Counted from the first letter of the stretch, positions 16,309 to 26,148 are shown. The stretch is DNA of 64,000 nucleotides from Thermanaerosceptrum fracticalcis (GCF_000746025.2 NZ_CP045798.1:2799001-2863000), one strand, 5' to 3'. Translations and numbers: made by a program. Notes: generated by a model not told the origin, from the sequence alone.

Positions 16309-18450
16309 ATGACTGGTAAGAGAGAGCTTATCTTAGAGGGTTTGGGCTCCCGTTCTCCTCAAAGAGTATACCTGCTCATGGGACTTGATTGTGCCCATTG
16401 TGCCGGCAAAATTGAAGGAGCCGTAAAAAACCTCCCGGGTGTAAGCAGTGTGTCACTGGACTTTATTGCACGGAAACTGCGCGTTGAAACGGAGTCCGCC
16501 AAACAGTTGGATGAACTGGAAGCGGAAATTAAACGAATAGTGAATAAAATGGAACCCCGCGTTATTGTTGCCGAGGAAAGAGACAAAAAAGACATCCCTG
16601 CTGAAGAACACCGTGAAGAGAAAAAAGAACTTATCCGGCTCTTCCTCGGCACTTTTATTTATTTTGCTGCTATTCTTGGTGATTTTAGTTTAAACGTGGA
16701 ATTAGTTCTCTTTGGGGCGAGCTATGTCTTAATCGGTGGGGAAATTGTCCTCAAAGCCCTCCGTAATATGGCGCGCGGGCAGGTTTTTAATGAAAATTTT
16801 CTCATGACCTTAGCCACGGTGGGTGCTTTCGCCATCAAAGAGCATCCCGAGGCCGTAGCTGTGATGCTGTTTTATCAGATTGGGGAGTTTTTCCAGGATA
16901 TGGCGGTCAACCGTTCCCGTCGTTCTATCCGGGCCTTGCTGGACATCAGGCCCGATTTTGCCAATTTACAAAAAGGAGACGAAACCTTACGGGTTTCTCC
17001 AGAGGAAGTAAACATTGGTGATATCATTCTCGTAAAGCCGGGGGAAAAGATTCCCCTGGACGGCAAAATTATTCGAGGCCAGGCCATGCTCAATACTGCT
17101 CTCCTTACTGGAGAATCAATCCCCCGTAATGTTAAGGAGGGGGATGAGGTCCTTAGTGGCGCCATTAATACCAACGGTATTCTCCTGGTGGAAGTCACCA
17201 AAGAATTTGGTGAATCCACAGTTGCCAAGATACTGGACCTGGTCCAGAATGCCAGCAGCAAAAAAGCGCCTACCGAAAACTTTATTACAAAATTTGCCCG
17301 TTATTATACGCCGGTCGTTGTTTTGACAGCCGCGGCGGTGGCAGTAATTCCTCCTCTGATTCTAAGGGATGCCTCCTTTGCCGACTGGTTTTACCGGGCC
17401 TTGATTTTTCTCGTTATCTCCTGTCCCTGTGCTTTAGTGGTTTCCATTCCTTTAGGTTTTTTCGGAGGAATAGGGGCTGCCTCTAAAAACGGTATCCTTG
17501 TTAAAGGCGGCAATTATTTAGAAGCCCTGAATCATGTGGATACTGTTGTCTTTGACAAGACGGGGACGTTAACAAAGGGTGTTTTCAGGGTTGCCTCACT
17601 TGTTCCGAAGAACGGTTTGAGCCAGGAACAGCTTTTACAATATGCAGCTTTCGCTTTAGTTTATTCCACTCATCCTATTGCCAAATCCATTCTGGAATAT
17701 TTTGGGGAAGAAATAGACAGGCAAAAGATCGATTCCTACGAAGAGATAGCGGGACAAGGAGTAAGAGCAGTGGTCGGAAAGAAAGTTATTTTAGCCGGAA
17801 ACAGTAAGCTTTTGGAAAGTAACGGTATCTTGTATAGACAAGAGAAGATCCCGGGGACTGTAGTCCATATTGCAGTGGATAGTAAATATGCGGGGTACAT
17901 TCTCATCTCTGACCGGCTTAAAGAGGATAGTGCCAGAGCCTTGCGGGAATTAAGAAATATAGGTGTCAAGAGACTGGTAATGTTAACGGGGGACACTGAG
18001 GCTGCGGCCCAGCAGGTGGCCGGGGAACTGAAAATAGATGAATTTTATGCCGGATTACTACCCCATGAAAAGGTTGAAAAGATGGAATTTATAATGGAGA
18101 GTAAAGGCCCTGGTAATATTATTTTTGTTGGTGACGGCATTAACGATACCCCCGTTTTGGCCCGAGCCGATGTGGGAGTGGCTATGGGGGGGCTGGGTGC
18201 TGATGCAGCCATCGAAGCCGCTGATGTGGTAATTATGACGGATGAGCCCTCCAAGTTAGTAACTGCCATGAAAATTGCCAAAAGAACGCGACAAATTGTC
18301 TGGCAGAATATCATCTTTTCCCTGGGGGTAAAGATTATTGTCCTCTTGTTAGGTGCGGGCGGAGTGGCCACCATGTGGGAAGCTGTTTTTGCTGATGTAG
18401 GCGTAGCCGTTATTGCTGTTTTAAATGCCATGCGTGTGATGAGAACCTAA
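16309..18450 (+). CDS. cadA: Cd/Zn/Pb-exporting P1B-type ATPase CadA
   Basis: The 713-residue pump has an N-terminal HMA domain with a CAHC metal site (residues 28-31). It also has the TGES actuator motif, the intramembrane CPC (372-374), the phosphorylation Asp416 in DKTGTLTKG, the HP motif in STHPIAKSILEYF, and GDGINDTPVLARADVGVAMG. This is the ZntA/CadA class that exports divalent soft metals at the cost of ATP. The ArsR-type repressor directly upstream supports metal resistance. Length and motifs are complete. Confidence 0.96.
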   Translation: MTGKRELILEGLGSRSPQRVYLLMGLDCAHCAGKIEGAVKNLPGVSSVSLDFIARKLRVETESAKQLDELEAEIKRIVNKMEPRVIVAEERDKKDIPAEEHREEKKELIRLFLGTFIYFAAILGDFSLNVELVLFGASYVLIGGEIVLKALRNMARGQVFNENFLMTLATVGAFAIKEHPEAVAVMLFYQIGEFFQDMAVNRSRRSIRALLDIRPDFANLQKGDETLRVSPEEVNIGDIILVKPGEKIPLDGKIIRGQAMLNTALLTGESIPRNVKEGDEVLSGAINTNGILLVEVTKEFGESTVAKILDLVQNASSKKAPTENFITKFARYYTPVVVLTAAAVAVIPPLILRDASFADWFYRALIFLVISCPCALVVSIPLGFFGGIGAASKNGILVKGGNYLEALNHVDTVVFDKTGTLTKGVFRVASLVPKNGLSQEQLLQYAAFALVYSTHPIAKSILEYFGEEIDRQKIDSYEEIAGQGVRAVVGKKVILAGNSKLLESNGILYRQEKIPGTVVHIAVDSKYAGYILISDRLKEDSARALRELRNIGVKRLVMLTGDTEAAAQQVAGELKIDEFYAGLLPHEKVEKMEFIMESKGPGNIIFVGDGINDTPVLARADVGVAMGGLGADAAIEAADVVIMTDEPSKLVTAMKIAKRTRQIVWQNIIFSLGVKIIVLLLGAGGVATMWEAVFADVGVAVIAVLNAMRVMRT

Positions 18451-18455
18451 ACAAC

Positions 18456-18698
18456 TTAATGCTTTTTCTGTATTTCCTCCTGCACCTGCCGTAAGATTAT
18501 GAGGCCTTTCATGGTTTTGGGAAAACCCGCAGTAGGTGCTACCAAAAGGATGGCGTGTTCAATTTCTTCCCGGGTGCAGCCGCTTTTTAAGGCCTTTAGG
18601 ATATGGGTTCTTAAGGCATATTCATATTGGCCTTCCGTGGACAAAGCAACTTTAATGAGCCAGCGGGTCAGGCTGGGAAATGATTCCCCAGCCGTCAT
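18456..18698 (-). CDS. Short carboxymuconolactone decarboxylase-family protein
   Basis: The 80-residue protein matches the core CMD/AhpD helix pair: YALRTHILKALKSGCTREEIEHAILLVAPTAGFPKTMKG. The redox CxxC of AhpD is absent, since the place holds YEYALRTH, so peroxidase activity is unlikely. The N-terminus is shorter than in typical members (about 110) and no good ribosome-binding site precedes ATG 18698. The frame continues only eight codons upstream to a stop. It may be truncated. It converges on cadA with a five-base gap. Confidence 0.6.
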   Translation of the reverse strand: MTAGESFPSLTRWLIKVALSTEGQYEYALRTHILKALKSGCTREEIEHAILLVAPTAGFPKTMKGLIILRQVQEEIQKKH

Positions 18699-18767
18699 TA
18701 CTAACAGGAAATTTATATTTTGTTATATCCTAAAAGCATAGCTATAAAAGGGAGATCATAATAATTC

Positions 18768-18796
18768 TTGTCTGGGAAAATACTTGTCATTATAAT
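18768..18796 (+). promoter_or_regulatory. Probable sigma-A promoter of asnS
   Basis: TTGTCT (18768-18773) and TATAAT (18791-18796) are 17 bases apart, about 87 bases before the asnS start. No T-box signature was seen in the leader. Confidence 0.6.
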
Positions 18797-18882
18797 GAGG
18801 AAAGATGAAACTAAAGTAGGAATCCCAATAGCTTGATTGTACCCAGAGATGGGAGATTTAAAATGCGGGGAGGAAGATAAAA

Positions 18883-20274
18883 ATGCAGGCAGTAACGATT
18901 AAGGATATTTTCAGGAATACTGAAGCTTATCTAAATAAAAATATCAGCATTTCCGGTTGGGTAAGAACTGTAAGAGTTTCTAAATCCTTTGGTTTTATTG
19001 AGGTTAACGACGGCAGTTTCTTTAAAAACCTGCAAGTCGTATTTGAGGAAAACCTGCCCAATTTTAAAGAAGTAGCCTCCCTTACACTGAGTTCCGCCAT
19101 CACCGTAGAGGGCATACTTTTGGCCTCGCCGGGGGCAAAACAGGCTTTTGAGCTGAAAGCTGCCAATATTGCCATAGCAGGTTTATCCCAGGCCGATTAT
19201 CCTTTGCAGAAAAAAAGACATACTTTTGAATACCTGAGGACTATTGCCCATTTGCGGCCCCGTACCAACACATTTTCCGCCGTATTCCGGGTAAGATCCG
19301 TGCTCAGCTATGCCATACATAAATTTTTCCAGGAGCGAGGATTTGTTTATGTTCATACACCCATCATTACCGGGAGTGATGCCGAGGGGGCCGGCGAAAT
19401 GTTTAGGGTAACCACTCTGGATTTTAACAACCTCCCTAGAGACGAAAAGGGTGATATAGACTTTTCCAAGGATTTCTTTGGTAAGGAAACAAATCTTACT
19501 GTCAGCGGCCAATTGGAAGTGGAAACCTACTGTATGGCTTTCAAGAAGGTCTACACCTTCGGGCCTACCTTCCGGGCGGAAAACTCCAACACACCCCGGC
19601 ATGCCGCTGAATTTTGGATGATTGAACCGGAGATTGCCTTTGCTGACCTTAATGACAATATGAACCTGGCCGAAGATATGCTCAAATATGTCATCAGCTA
19701 TGTCCTGGAAAATGCTCCGGAAGAAATGGAATTCTTTAATGCATTTATTGATAACACCCTCTTTGCCAAACTCGATAATGTAATAAACTCGCAATTTGAA
19801 CATATTACCTACACCAAGGCCATAGAAATACTGGAACAGGCCAAGGAAAAATTTGAATATCCGGTGGGGTGGGGGCTGGACCTGAAAACCGAGCATGAAC
19901 GCTATATCACCGAAAAATATTTCAAAAAGCCGGTTTTCATTATTAACTATCCCAAAGAAATCAAGGCTTTTTATATGCGTATGAATGATGATAATAAAAC
20001 CGTGGCGGCCATGGACCTGCTGGTTCCCGGGGTTGGCGAAATAATTGGCGGCAGCCAGCGAGAGGAAAGATTGGAAATTCTAGAACAGAGAATGCGGGAA
20101 CTTGGCTTAAAAGAAGAGGATTACTGGTGGTACCTGGACATTAGAAAATACGGGGGAACCAAGCATGCCGGCTTTGGTTTAGGCCTGGAGCGCCTGCTTA
20201 TGTATATAACGGGAATGTCTAATATCAGGGACGTTGTTGCTTTCCCCAGGACTGTCAAGTCTGCCGATTTTTAA
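18883..20274 (+). CDS. asnS: Asparaginyl-tRNA synthetase
   Basis: The 463-residue class II enzyme charges tRNA-Asn. The N-terminal OB-fold anticodon domain begins [22 protein letters not shown]. The catalytic core shows motif 1 in [18 protein letters not shown], motif 2 in [25 protein letters not shown], and motif 3 [15 protein letters not shown]. The length fits AsnRS rather than AspRS, and the Asn-specific RAENSNT is present. ATG 18883 follows GGGAGGAAG. Confidence 0.97.
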   Translation: MQAVTIKDIFRNTEAYLNKNISISGWVRTVRVSKSFGFIEVNDGSFFKNLQVVFEENLPNFKEVASLTLSSAITVEGILLASPGAKQAFELKAANIAIAGLSQADYPLQKKRHTFEYLRTIAHLRPRTNTFSAVFRVRSVLSYAIHKFFQERGFVYVHTPIITGSDAEGAGEMFRVTTLDFNNLPRDEKGDIDFSKDFFGKETNLTVSGQLEVETYCMAFKKVYTFGPTFRAENSNTPRHAAEFWMIEPEIAFADLNDNMNLAEDMLKYVISYVLENAPEEMEFFNAFIDNTLFAKLDNVINSQFEHITYTKAIEILEQAKEKFEYPVGWGLDLKTEHERYITEKYFKKPVFIINYPKEIKAFYMRMNDDNKTVAAMDLLVPGVGEIIGGSQREERLEILEQRMRELGLKEEDYWWYLDIRKYGGTKHAGFGLGLERLLMYITGMSNIRDVVAFPRTVKSADF

Positions 20275-20298
20275 AATGAAATAAAGTGGGCATACTCA

Positions 20299-20339
20299 TA
20301 ATTAAGACTACCTGGTACTGGTCCAGGTGGTCTTAATTA
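20299..20339 (+). terminator. Hairpin after asnS
   Basis: A 17-bp stem (one G-T pair) pairs TAATTAAGACTACCTGG with its complement around TACTGGT. The right arm ends TCTTAATTA and continues TTAAAA, so the T-run is interrupted. It lies 25 bases after the asnS stop. Confidence 0.65.
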
Positions 20340-20517
20340 TTAAAAGGCATATTTATTGATATATGTTCGTCCATTTGCAATTTATATTTTTATCAGATTG
20401 TCGTTATAACTTTATGGGTAAGAGGGTTTTTTATACAAAAAGCGACAAATTGTTGGAAGGAAGTTAGAGAAGTTTTGTGGAATAGCCTTTAGTCATTTTT
20501 TTTTGTGAGGTGTCCTT

Positions 20518-22692
20518 ATGCTTTGCAGCAAAAAGCACAAAATTTATCCGTTACAATTGACCAAACGGATATATATCTGGATTATCCTGCTCATAACCCT
20601 TGCTGTAATCGCCTTAACCGTGCTGAATGAGAGAAACACGCTGAACGCACTTAACATTATCATGGTGGGTTTTATTGTGCTCGTTATGCTGATCTTTCTT
20701 ACCTGGCACTTACTAAAGAGGGTGGAAGAAGAGCTGGACACCTTTACCAAGGCAGTCCTCCAGGATGATGTCCAGTTCCGGACACATACCTTGCCCGAGC
20801 TGAGACCCTTACTTTATAATGTTCGTAAATATACCCGGGAACTGGAAGATATTAACCAAAGGCTTAATTCCGAAATAGCCAGGCGCCAGCTCACAGAGGA
20901 AGAGCTTGACCACTTTTTTAACCTTTCCCTGGATATCCTTTGTATTATAGGGTTTGACGGCTATATAAAACGGGTGAATCCAGCCTTTCAAAGGCTCCTT
21001 GGTTATGATAGGGATGGCCTCACAGGTAGACGGCTGAGAGATTTTGTATATCCTGAAGATGGAGATTCAACCTTCAGGCAAATCGAGAAACTCGGGAGCG
21101 GCAGTCACATCACGCATTTTGAGAACCGCCTGGTGTGTAAGGATGGGGCCTTAAAGTGGATTTCCTGGAATGCTGTACCGGTTACCGGTCGAGGTATATT
21201 TTATGCCGTAGGCCGTGACATCAGTGAACAGAAAAGGACTGAGCAGGTCCTGGCGGAGCAGACCCGGTTTTTAGAGCTGGTCTTTAAGCATACCCATACA
21301 GGCTTAGCTATTATGGACAGGAATTTTAATTTTATCAGGGTGAATGAAGTCTATGCCAGCTATGATAAACGTGATTCCTCTCAATTTCCCGGGCATAACC
21401 ATTTTGAATTTTATCCGGATGATGAAGTTAGAGCCATTTTTGAAAAAGTAGTTCTTTCCAAAGAACCTTTTCAAGTGAAAGCCCGGCCCTTTATCTATCC
21501 GCATCATCCTGAGCGGGGTGTTACCTACTGGGACTGGTTCCTGGTTCCTGTTCTTGACGCCGCAGGCGAAGTAGAGCTCTTAATTTTTTCTCTCAATAAT
21601 GTGACAGACCAGAAACGGGCTGAAGAGTCCCTGCGCCGCAGTGAAGACCAGCTGCGTCTCATTACTGACGCTCTGCCCGTGATGATTGCCTATGTGGATG
21701 CCGGGGAAACTTACCGCTATAATAATAAAATGTACGAGGAATGGTTTGGACAGGACCGGTCCGAGATGTATGGAAAACATATTAAGGAAGTCCTGGGTGA
21801 AACCTATGAAACCATCAGGGAACATGTGGCGAAAGCTCTCGCCGGGGAGCAGGTAACCTTTGAATACATCCTGCACCGAAAGGGGGAACCGTGTTATGTC
21901 AGAACAACATATATTCCCCACAGGGGTGAAGAGGGCAAGGTACAGGGTTTTTTTGCAAAGGTTACCGACATTACGGAACAAAAACAGCTGGAAAAGGATC
22001 TAGTACGGTATGAGAAAATGAACCTGGTAGGACAAATGGCGGCGGGTGTGGCCCACGAAATTAGAAATCCCATGACTACTGTTTACGGTTTTCTCCAGCT
22101 CTTCTGTCTCAAGCAGGAGTTCTCCTCTTACCGGCACTATTTTAAACTTATGCTGGAAGAATTGAACCGGGCCAATAACATTATTGGGGAGTTCCTTTCT
22201 TTAGCCAAGAGTAAACCCATCTATTTAAAAAAGGAGAACCTCAATGTCATTATTGAATCGCTCCTTCCTTTGCTCCAGGCCAGTGCCATGCATGCAGATA
22301 AATATATTGAGGTAGAACTGGGGGAAATTCCTGAGGTCTGCCTGAATGACAATGAAATACGCCAGTTAATTTTAAACCTGGTACGCAATGGCTTGGAAGC
22401 CATGGAACCAGGGGGAAGGCTCACAGTCACGACCTTTAGGGAAGGAGAGGAAATAGTACTTGCGGTAAAAGATGAAGGTAAAGGTATTGACTCTGAAATT
22501 CTGGAGCATATTGGTATGCCCTTTTTTACCACTAAGAAGAAGGGTACGGGGCTGGGTCTGGCCGTATGTTACAGCATTGCTCAACGCCACAAGGCAGTGA
22601 TTAAGATAGACACGGGACCTGCGGGGACAATCTTTTTCGTGCGGTTTAAATCAGACATAGCAGATCACGAAAAAAGTATGGGGATTGCCTGA
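20518..22692 (+). CDS. Membrane PAS-domain sensor histidine kinase (sporulation kinase-like)
   Basis: The 724-residue kinase has two N-terminal membrane segments (about 19-36 and 45-64) with almost no extracellular loop. Three PAS domains follow (about 130-240, 250-365 and 375-490), then a HisKA domain with His513 in VAHEIRNPMTTVYGFLQL, and an ATPase domain with N box LVRNGLEAM, DEGKGID and TTKKKGTGLGLA. No response regulator is adjacent. Orphan kinases of this type with the AHEIRNP-T-x-GF-Q H-box often feed the Spo0 phosphorelay in spore formers. That target is inferred. Confidence 0.9.
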   Translation: MLCSKKHKIYPLQLTKRIYIWIILLITLAVIALTVLNERNTLNALNIIMVGFIVLVMLIFLTWHLLKRVEEELDTFTKAVLQDDVQFRTHTLPELRPLLYNVRKYTRELEDINQRLNSEIARRQLTEEELDHFFNLSLDILCIIGFDGYIKRVNPAFQRLLGYDRDGLTGRRLRDFVYPEDGDSTFRQIEKLGSGSHITHFENRLVCKDGALKWISWNAVPVTGRGIFYAVGRDISEQKRTEQVLAEQTRFLELVFKHTHTGLAIMDRNFNFIRVNEVYASYDKRDSSQFPGHNHFEFYPDDEVRAIFEKVVLSKEPFQVKARPFIYPHHPERGVTYWDWFLVPVLDAAGEVELLIFSLNNVTDQKRAEESLRRSEDQLRLITDALPVMIAYVDAGETYRYNNKMYEEWFGQDRSEMYGKHIKEVLGETYETIREHVAKALAGEQVTFEYILHRKGEPCYVRTTYIPHRGEEGKVQGFFAKVTDITEQKQLEKDLVRYEKMNLVGQMAAGVAHEIRNPMTTVYGFLQLFCLKQEFSSYRHYFKLMLEELNRANNIIGEFLSLAKSKPIYLKKENLNVIIESLLPLLQASAMHADKYIEVELGEIPEVCLNDNEIRQLILNLVRNGLEAMEPGGRLTVTTFREGEEIVLAVKDEGKGIDSEILEHIGMPFFTTKKKGTGLGLAVCYSIAQRHKAVIKIDTGPAGTIFFVRFKSDIADHEKSMGIA

Positions 22693-22720
22693 GGCAGTTC
22701 CCATGCTTACTTTTATTTTT
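22672..22720 (+). terminator. Imperfect terminator hairpin at the end of the kinase gene
   Basis: AGTATGGGGATTGCC and GGCAGTTCCCATGCTT pair imperfectly across the TGA stop (22690-22692), followed by TTACTTTTATTTTTT. The mismatches lower the confidence. Confidence 0.5.
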
Positions 22721-22827
22721 TACGAAAAAATAATTTCCGGGTAAGCATTACCTCAACGGGGGCTCTTGTTTTTCTTAGCGGGACATAATAAAATACCATG
22801 GTAGGTTTTTAAAGGGAGGAAATTGGT

Positions 22828-24654
22828 GTGCGACGTGATAATATACGGAACATTGCCATCATTGCCCACGTAGACCATGGCAAAACCACATTGGTTGATA
22901 AAATGCTGGCCCAGTCCGGTGTCTTCAGGGCTAATGAGCAAGTAGTAGAAAGAGTAATGGATTCCCATGACCTGGAGCGGGAAAAAGGCATTACGATCCT
23001 GGCCAAAAATACGGCAGTAAACTATGAAGGGGTTACCATCAATATCATTGATACTCCTGGCCACGCTGATTTCGGCGGTGAGGTGGAGCGCATTATGAAA
23101 ATGGTCAATGGTGTGCTCCTGGTTGTCGATGCTTTTGAGGGCTGTATGCCCCAGACCAGGTTTGTCTTAAGAAAAGCGCTGGAGCAAAACCTGGTGCCCG
23201 TTGTCGTTGTAAATAAAATCGACCGGGAAAACGCCCGTCCTTTGGAAGTAGTGGACCAGGTGATCGATTTATTCATCGATCTGGGTGCTACAGAGGAGCA
23301 GTTGGAGTTTCCCGTTGTCTACGCATCCGGTTTAAAAGGGACAGCCAGTTTATCTCACCAGGAGCCGGGGGAAAATCTTGAGCCTCTCTTTAAGGCCATT
23401 ATCGAACATATCCCCGCACCTGAAGGTGAATTGGAAGAACCGCTGCAGATGCAGGTTACCCTCCTGGATTATAACGATTACCTGGGCCGTATCGGTATTG
23501 GCCGGATTCATAGGGGGGTTATCAAAAACGGCAGTCAGGTTTCCGCGGTAAGAAGGGATGGCCGTATTGAAACCTGCCGCATTAGTAAGCTTTTTGGTTT
23601 CCAGGGCTTAAACCGGGTGGAAATCAATGAGGCCAGCATGGGGGATATTGTGGCTGTAGCAGGGCTGGGGGAAATTAATGTGGGTGAGACGATTTGTAGT
23701 CCGGATGCTCCTCTCGCTTTGCCTCTTTTAAAGATTGATGAACCCACCATCCAGATGAGCTTTATTGTGAACAATTCACCTTTTGCCGGAAGAGAAGGGG
23801 AACCTGTCACTTCCCGGAAACTGGGGGCCCGTTTAATGAAAGAGATGGAGACCGATGTTTCCTTGCGGGTACAGGAGACAGACAGCCCGGAAATCTTTTC
23901 AGTGGCGGGCCGCGGTGAGCTGCACCTGGCTATTCTGGTAGAAACCATGCGCCGGGAAGGCCTGGAGTTTCAGGTATCAAAACCTGAGGTTATTTACCGC
24001 GAAATGGGAGGTATCCTGTGTGAGCCTTTTGAATACCTGGTTTTAGATATTCCCGAGGAGTATGTGGGGCCTGTGATGGAGAAATTGGGTGCGCGGAAGG
24101 GCGATCTTCTCAACATGGTCAATACCAACGGGCATGTCCGCCTGGAATATTCTATCCCGGCCAGGGGGCTGGTGGGGTTCCGTACTGAATTCCTCACGGA
24201 TACACGGGGCTACGGGATCATGAACCACAGCTTCGAGGAATATAAACCTTACCGGGGGGAGATAACCAGCCGTAAAAACGGGGTTCTCATTGCCTGGGAA
24301 ACGGGTACGGCTACCAATTATGGCTTGTTATCCATTGAGGATAGAGGGACACTCTTTATCATCCCGGGAACTGAAGTTTACGAAGGCATGATTGTGGGAG
24401 AAAACAGCCGGGAACAGGATATCGTGGTGAATGTCTGCAAAGAAAAAGCCCTTACCAACATGAGGTCTTCTACCAAAGAAGAGACAGTGAAGCTTAAGGC
24501 ACCCCGTCTTTTTACTCTGGAACAGGCCCTGGAGTACTTGGGAGATGACGAGTATTTGGAGGTAACGCCTAAATCCTTCCGCCTGCGGAAGAAATTTTTA
24601 AAGAAGGCAGACAGGGAGAAATACGAAAAGCAGAAGAAGTCACTAGTAGGTTGA
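22828..24654 (+). CDS. typA: Ribosome-associated GTPase TypA/BipA
   Basis: The 608-residue translational GTPase has G1 AHVDHGKTTLVDKM, the switch region HDLEREKGITILAKNTAV, G3 DTPGHADFGGEVERI and G4 NKIDRENARP. The EF-G-like domains and the BipA-specific C-terminal domain follow (EYSIPARGLVGFRTEFLTDT; NMRSSTKEE). BipA acts on ribosome assembly and stress adaptation, notably at low temperature. The GTG start at 22828 follows AAAGGGAGGAA. It is monocistronic, and the uraA leader follows. Confidence 0.97.
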   Translation: MRRDNIRNIAIIAHVDHGKTTLVDKMLAQSGVFRANEQVVERVMDSHDLEREKGITILAKNTAVNYEGVTINIIDTPGHADFGGEVERIMKMVNGVLLVVDAFEGCMPQTRFVLRKALEQNLVPVVVVNKIDRENARPLEVVDQVIDLFIDLGATEEQLEFPVVYASGLKGTASLSHQEPGENLEPLFKAIIEHIPAPEGELEEPLQMQVTLLDYNDYLGRIGIGRIHRGVIKNGSQVSAVRRDGRIETCRISKLFGFQGLNRVEINEASMGDIVAVAGLGEINVGETICSPDAPLALPLLKIDEPTIQMSFIVNNSPFAGREGEPVTSRKLGARLMKEMETDVSLRVQETDSPEIFSVAGRGELHLAILVETMRREGLEFQVSKPEVIYREMGGILCEPFEYLVLDIPEEYVGPVMEKLGARKGDLLNMVNTNGHVRLEYSIPARGLVGFRTEFLTDTRGYGIMNHSFEEYKPYRGEITSRKNGVLIAWETGTATNYGLLSIEDRGTLFIIPGTEVYEGMIVGENSREQDIVVNVCKEKALTNMRSSTKEETVKLKAPRLFTLEQALEYLGDDEYLEVTPKSFRLRKKFLKKADREKYEKQKKSLVG

Positions 24655-24708
24655 CAGGGAGACATACCCCTGCTATACTGTCTTCGGTACAGGAAAAATC
24701 TAAAAGCT

Positions 24709-24740
24709 CCTTTAAACTGTCCCTGTGAGGCCGGTAAGGA
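24709..24740 (+). promoter_or_regulatory. PyrR-binding loop 1 in the uraA leader
   Basis: The RNA folds CCTT against AAGG at the base and presents the hexaloop CTGTGA, fitting the CNGNGA consensus of PyrR sites, followed by GGCC. TAAGGA (24735-24740) can instead pair with TCCTTA (24767-24772) as an antiterminator. PyrR bound with UMP would block this and favour termination. Confidence 0.82.
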
Positions 24741-24764
24741 ATTAAAAACCCTCGAGTAGGTTAT

Positions 24765-24799
24765 ACTCCTTATTGCGCTTTGCAGTAAGGAGTCTTTTC
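24765..24799 (+). terminator. uraA attenuator terminator
   Basis: ACTCCTTATTGC and GCAGTAAGGAGT form a 12-bp stem (one G-T pair) around GCTTT, followed by CTTTTC. It lies after PyrR loop 1 and before the uraA start, so it is the regulated terminator of the leader. Confidence 0.85.
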
Positions 24800-24804
24800 A
24801 TTAT

Positions 24805-24838
24805 CCCTTTAAATTTTGCCCGGTGAGGCGATAAGGAG
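24805..24838 (+). promoter_or_regulatory. PyrR-binding loop 2 covering the uraA ribosome-binding site
   Basis: A second copy of the loop 1 layout: CCTTTAAA upstream, the hexaloop CGGTGA (CNGNGA) closed by GCC/GGC, then ATAAGGAG. The AAGGAG (24833-24838) is the Shine-Dalgarno sequence of uraA, nine bases before ATG 24848. Binding of PyrR here would hide the ribosome-binding site. No terminator follows this second loop. Confidence 0.75.
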
Positions 24839-24847
24839 TTGTTGTTT

Positions 24848-26113
24848 ATGGCGAAAAAAGTAATTCAAGTAGACGAAAAAGTTCCCTTTCTGGAAGCTTT
24901 GCCTTTAAGCTTTCAGCACTTGTTTGCCATGTTTGGCGCTTCCGTCCTGGTCCCCATTCTCTTTAAGGTAGACCCTGCCACCGTTCTCTTGATGAATGGT
25001 ATAGGTACACTGATTTATTTGGTCTTGTGTAAAGGAAAGATTCCCGCTTTTTTAGGTTCCAGTTTTGCCTTTCTCTCCCCCGTTTTTGCTGTGATGAGCA
25101 AATATAATTATGAAGCAGCCCTGGGAGGTTTTATCGCTTCGGGGATTATCTTTATGGCTACGGCCACGATCATTAAATTCGCCGGTACCGCATGGATTCA
25201 TAAAGTATTTCCTCCTGCAGCCATGGGTGCCATCGTCGCCATCATTGGATTGGAACTGGCTCCCGTCGCCGCGGATATGGCCGGGCTAACGGCCAAAACC
25301 CTGGATCCTAAAGCTGTACTAGTTTCCATGGTAACCTTAATTGTGGTGATTCTCGGTTCTGTTCTTTTCCGCGGATTCCTGGCGGTCATTCCCATACTGA
25401 TTGGTATTGTGGCCGGCTATGTATTATCCCTGGCTCTAGGCATGGTTTCTTTCGCTCCTGTTGCTCAAGCCAGTTTAATTAAAATGCCCACAATGTATAC
25501 CCCTACCTTCAACATCGGCGCCATCATCACCATTATTCCTGCGGCGCTGGTCGTCATTGCCGAGCATATCGGTCACCTCATCGTTACCGCAAATATCGTA
25601 GGCAGAGACTTAACAAGAGACCCCGGGTTGCACCGCTCATTAATGGGGGATGGCATTTCCACAACACTCTCCGGTTTTGTAGGCTCAGTGCCTACTACCA
25701 CCTACGGGGAAAACATCGGTGTCATGGCCATTACTAAAGTGTTCAGCGTCTGGGTCATTGGCGGTGCTGCTGTCATCTCCATTATCCTGGCTTTCTCCGG
25801 CAAACTGGCGGCCCTGATTCAGAGTATTCCTACTCCTGTGATGGGTGGTGTGTCCCTCTTACTCTTCGGTGTCATCGCTGCCTCCGGTATTCGTATGCTG
25901 GTAGAACAAAAAGTAGATTACAGCAAACCCAAAAATCTCATTCTTACCTCGGTGGTGTTAATAATCGGTTTAAGCGGGGCCCATGTAGAACTGGGTACAG
26001 TTTCCCTGAAAGGGATGGCCTTGGCTACCATTGTTTCCATTGTCATCAGCCTGCTCTTCAATATGTTTGAAAACGCAGGTTTAATGAACGACAAAGAAGA
26101 AGGAGTCCACTAA
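24848..26113 (+). CDS. uraA: Uracil permease UraA
   Basis: The 421-residue NCS2-family symporter has 12-14 membrane segments and the family signatures LSFQHLFAMFGASVLVPILF near residue 20, AALVVIAEHIGHL near 235 and GGVSLLLFGVIAASGIRML near 333. The Glu of AEHIGHL binds the uracil ring in UraA. ATG 24848 is preferred because AAGGAG lies nine bases before it. The pyrimidine-type leader with PyrR sites supports uracil as substrate over xanthine. Confidence 0.95.
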   Translation: MAKKVIQVDEKVPFLEALPLSFQHLFAMFGASVLVPILFKVDPATVLLMNGIGTLIYLVLCKGKIPAFLGSSFAFLSPVFAVMSKYNYEAALGGFIASGIIFMATATIIKFAGTAWIHKVFPPAAMGAIVAIIGLELAPVAADMAGLTAKTLDPKAVLVSMVTLIVVILGSVLFRGFLAVIPILIGIVAGYVLSLALGMVSFAPVAQASLIKMPTMYTPTFNIGAIITIIPAALVVIAEHIGHLIVTANIVGRDLTRDPGLHRSLMGDGISTTLSGFVGSVPTTTYGENIGVMAITKVFSVWVIGGAAVISIILAFSGKLAALIQSIPTPVMGGVSLLLFGVIAASGIRMLVEQKVDYSKPKNLILTSVVLIIGLSGAHVELGTVSLKGMALATIVSIVISLLFNMFENAGLMNDKEEGVH

Positions 26114-26120
26114 AGAACGA

Positions 26121-26148
26121 AAGCGTGACCGGTTAGGTCACGCTTTTT
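26121..26148 (+). terminator. Terminator after uraA
   Basis: AAGCGTGACC and GGTCACGCTT form a perfect 10-bp stem around GGTTA, followed by TTT, eight bases after the uraA stop. Confidence 0.9.

Noticed and set aside
18700-18882. T-box leader before asnS
   Set aside because: No AGGGTGG-type T-box core, no specifier stem and no terminator were found; an ordinary promoter is present.
19183-19896. Minus-strand open frame (237 codons) opposite asnS
   Set aside because: It lies wholly within asnS and mirrors its codon structure; no independent support.
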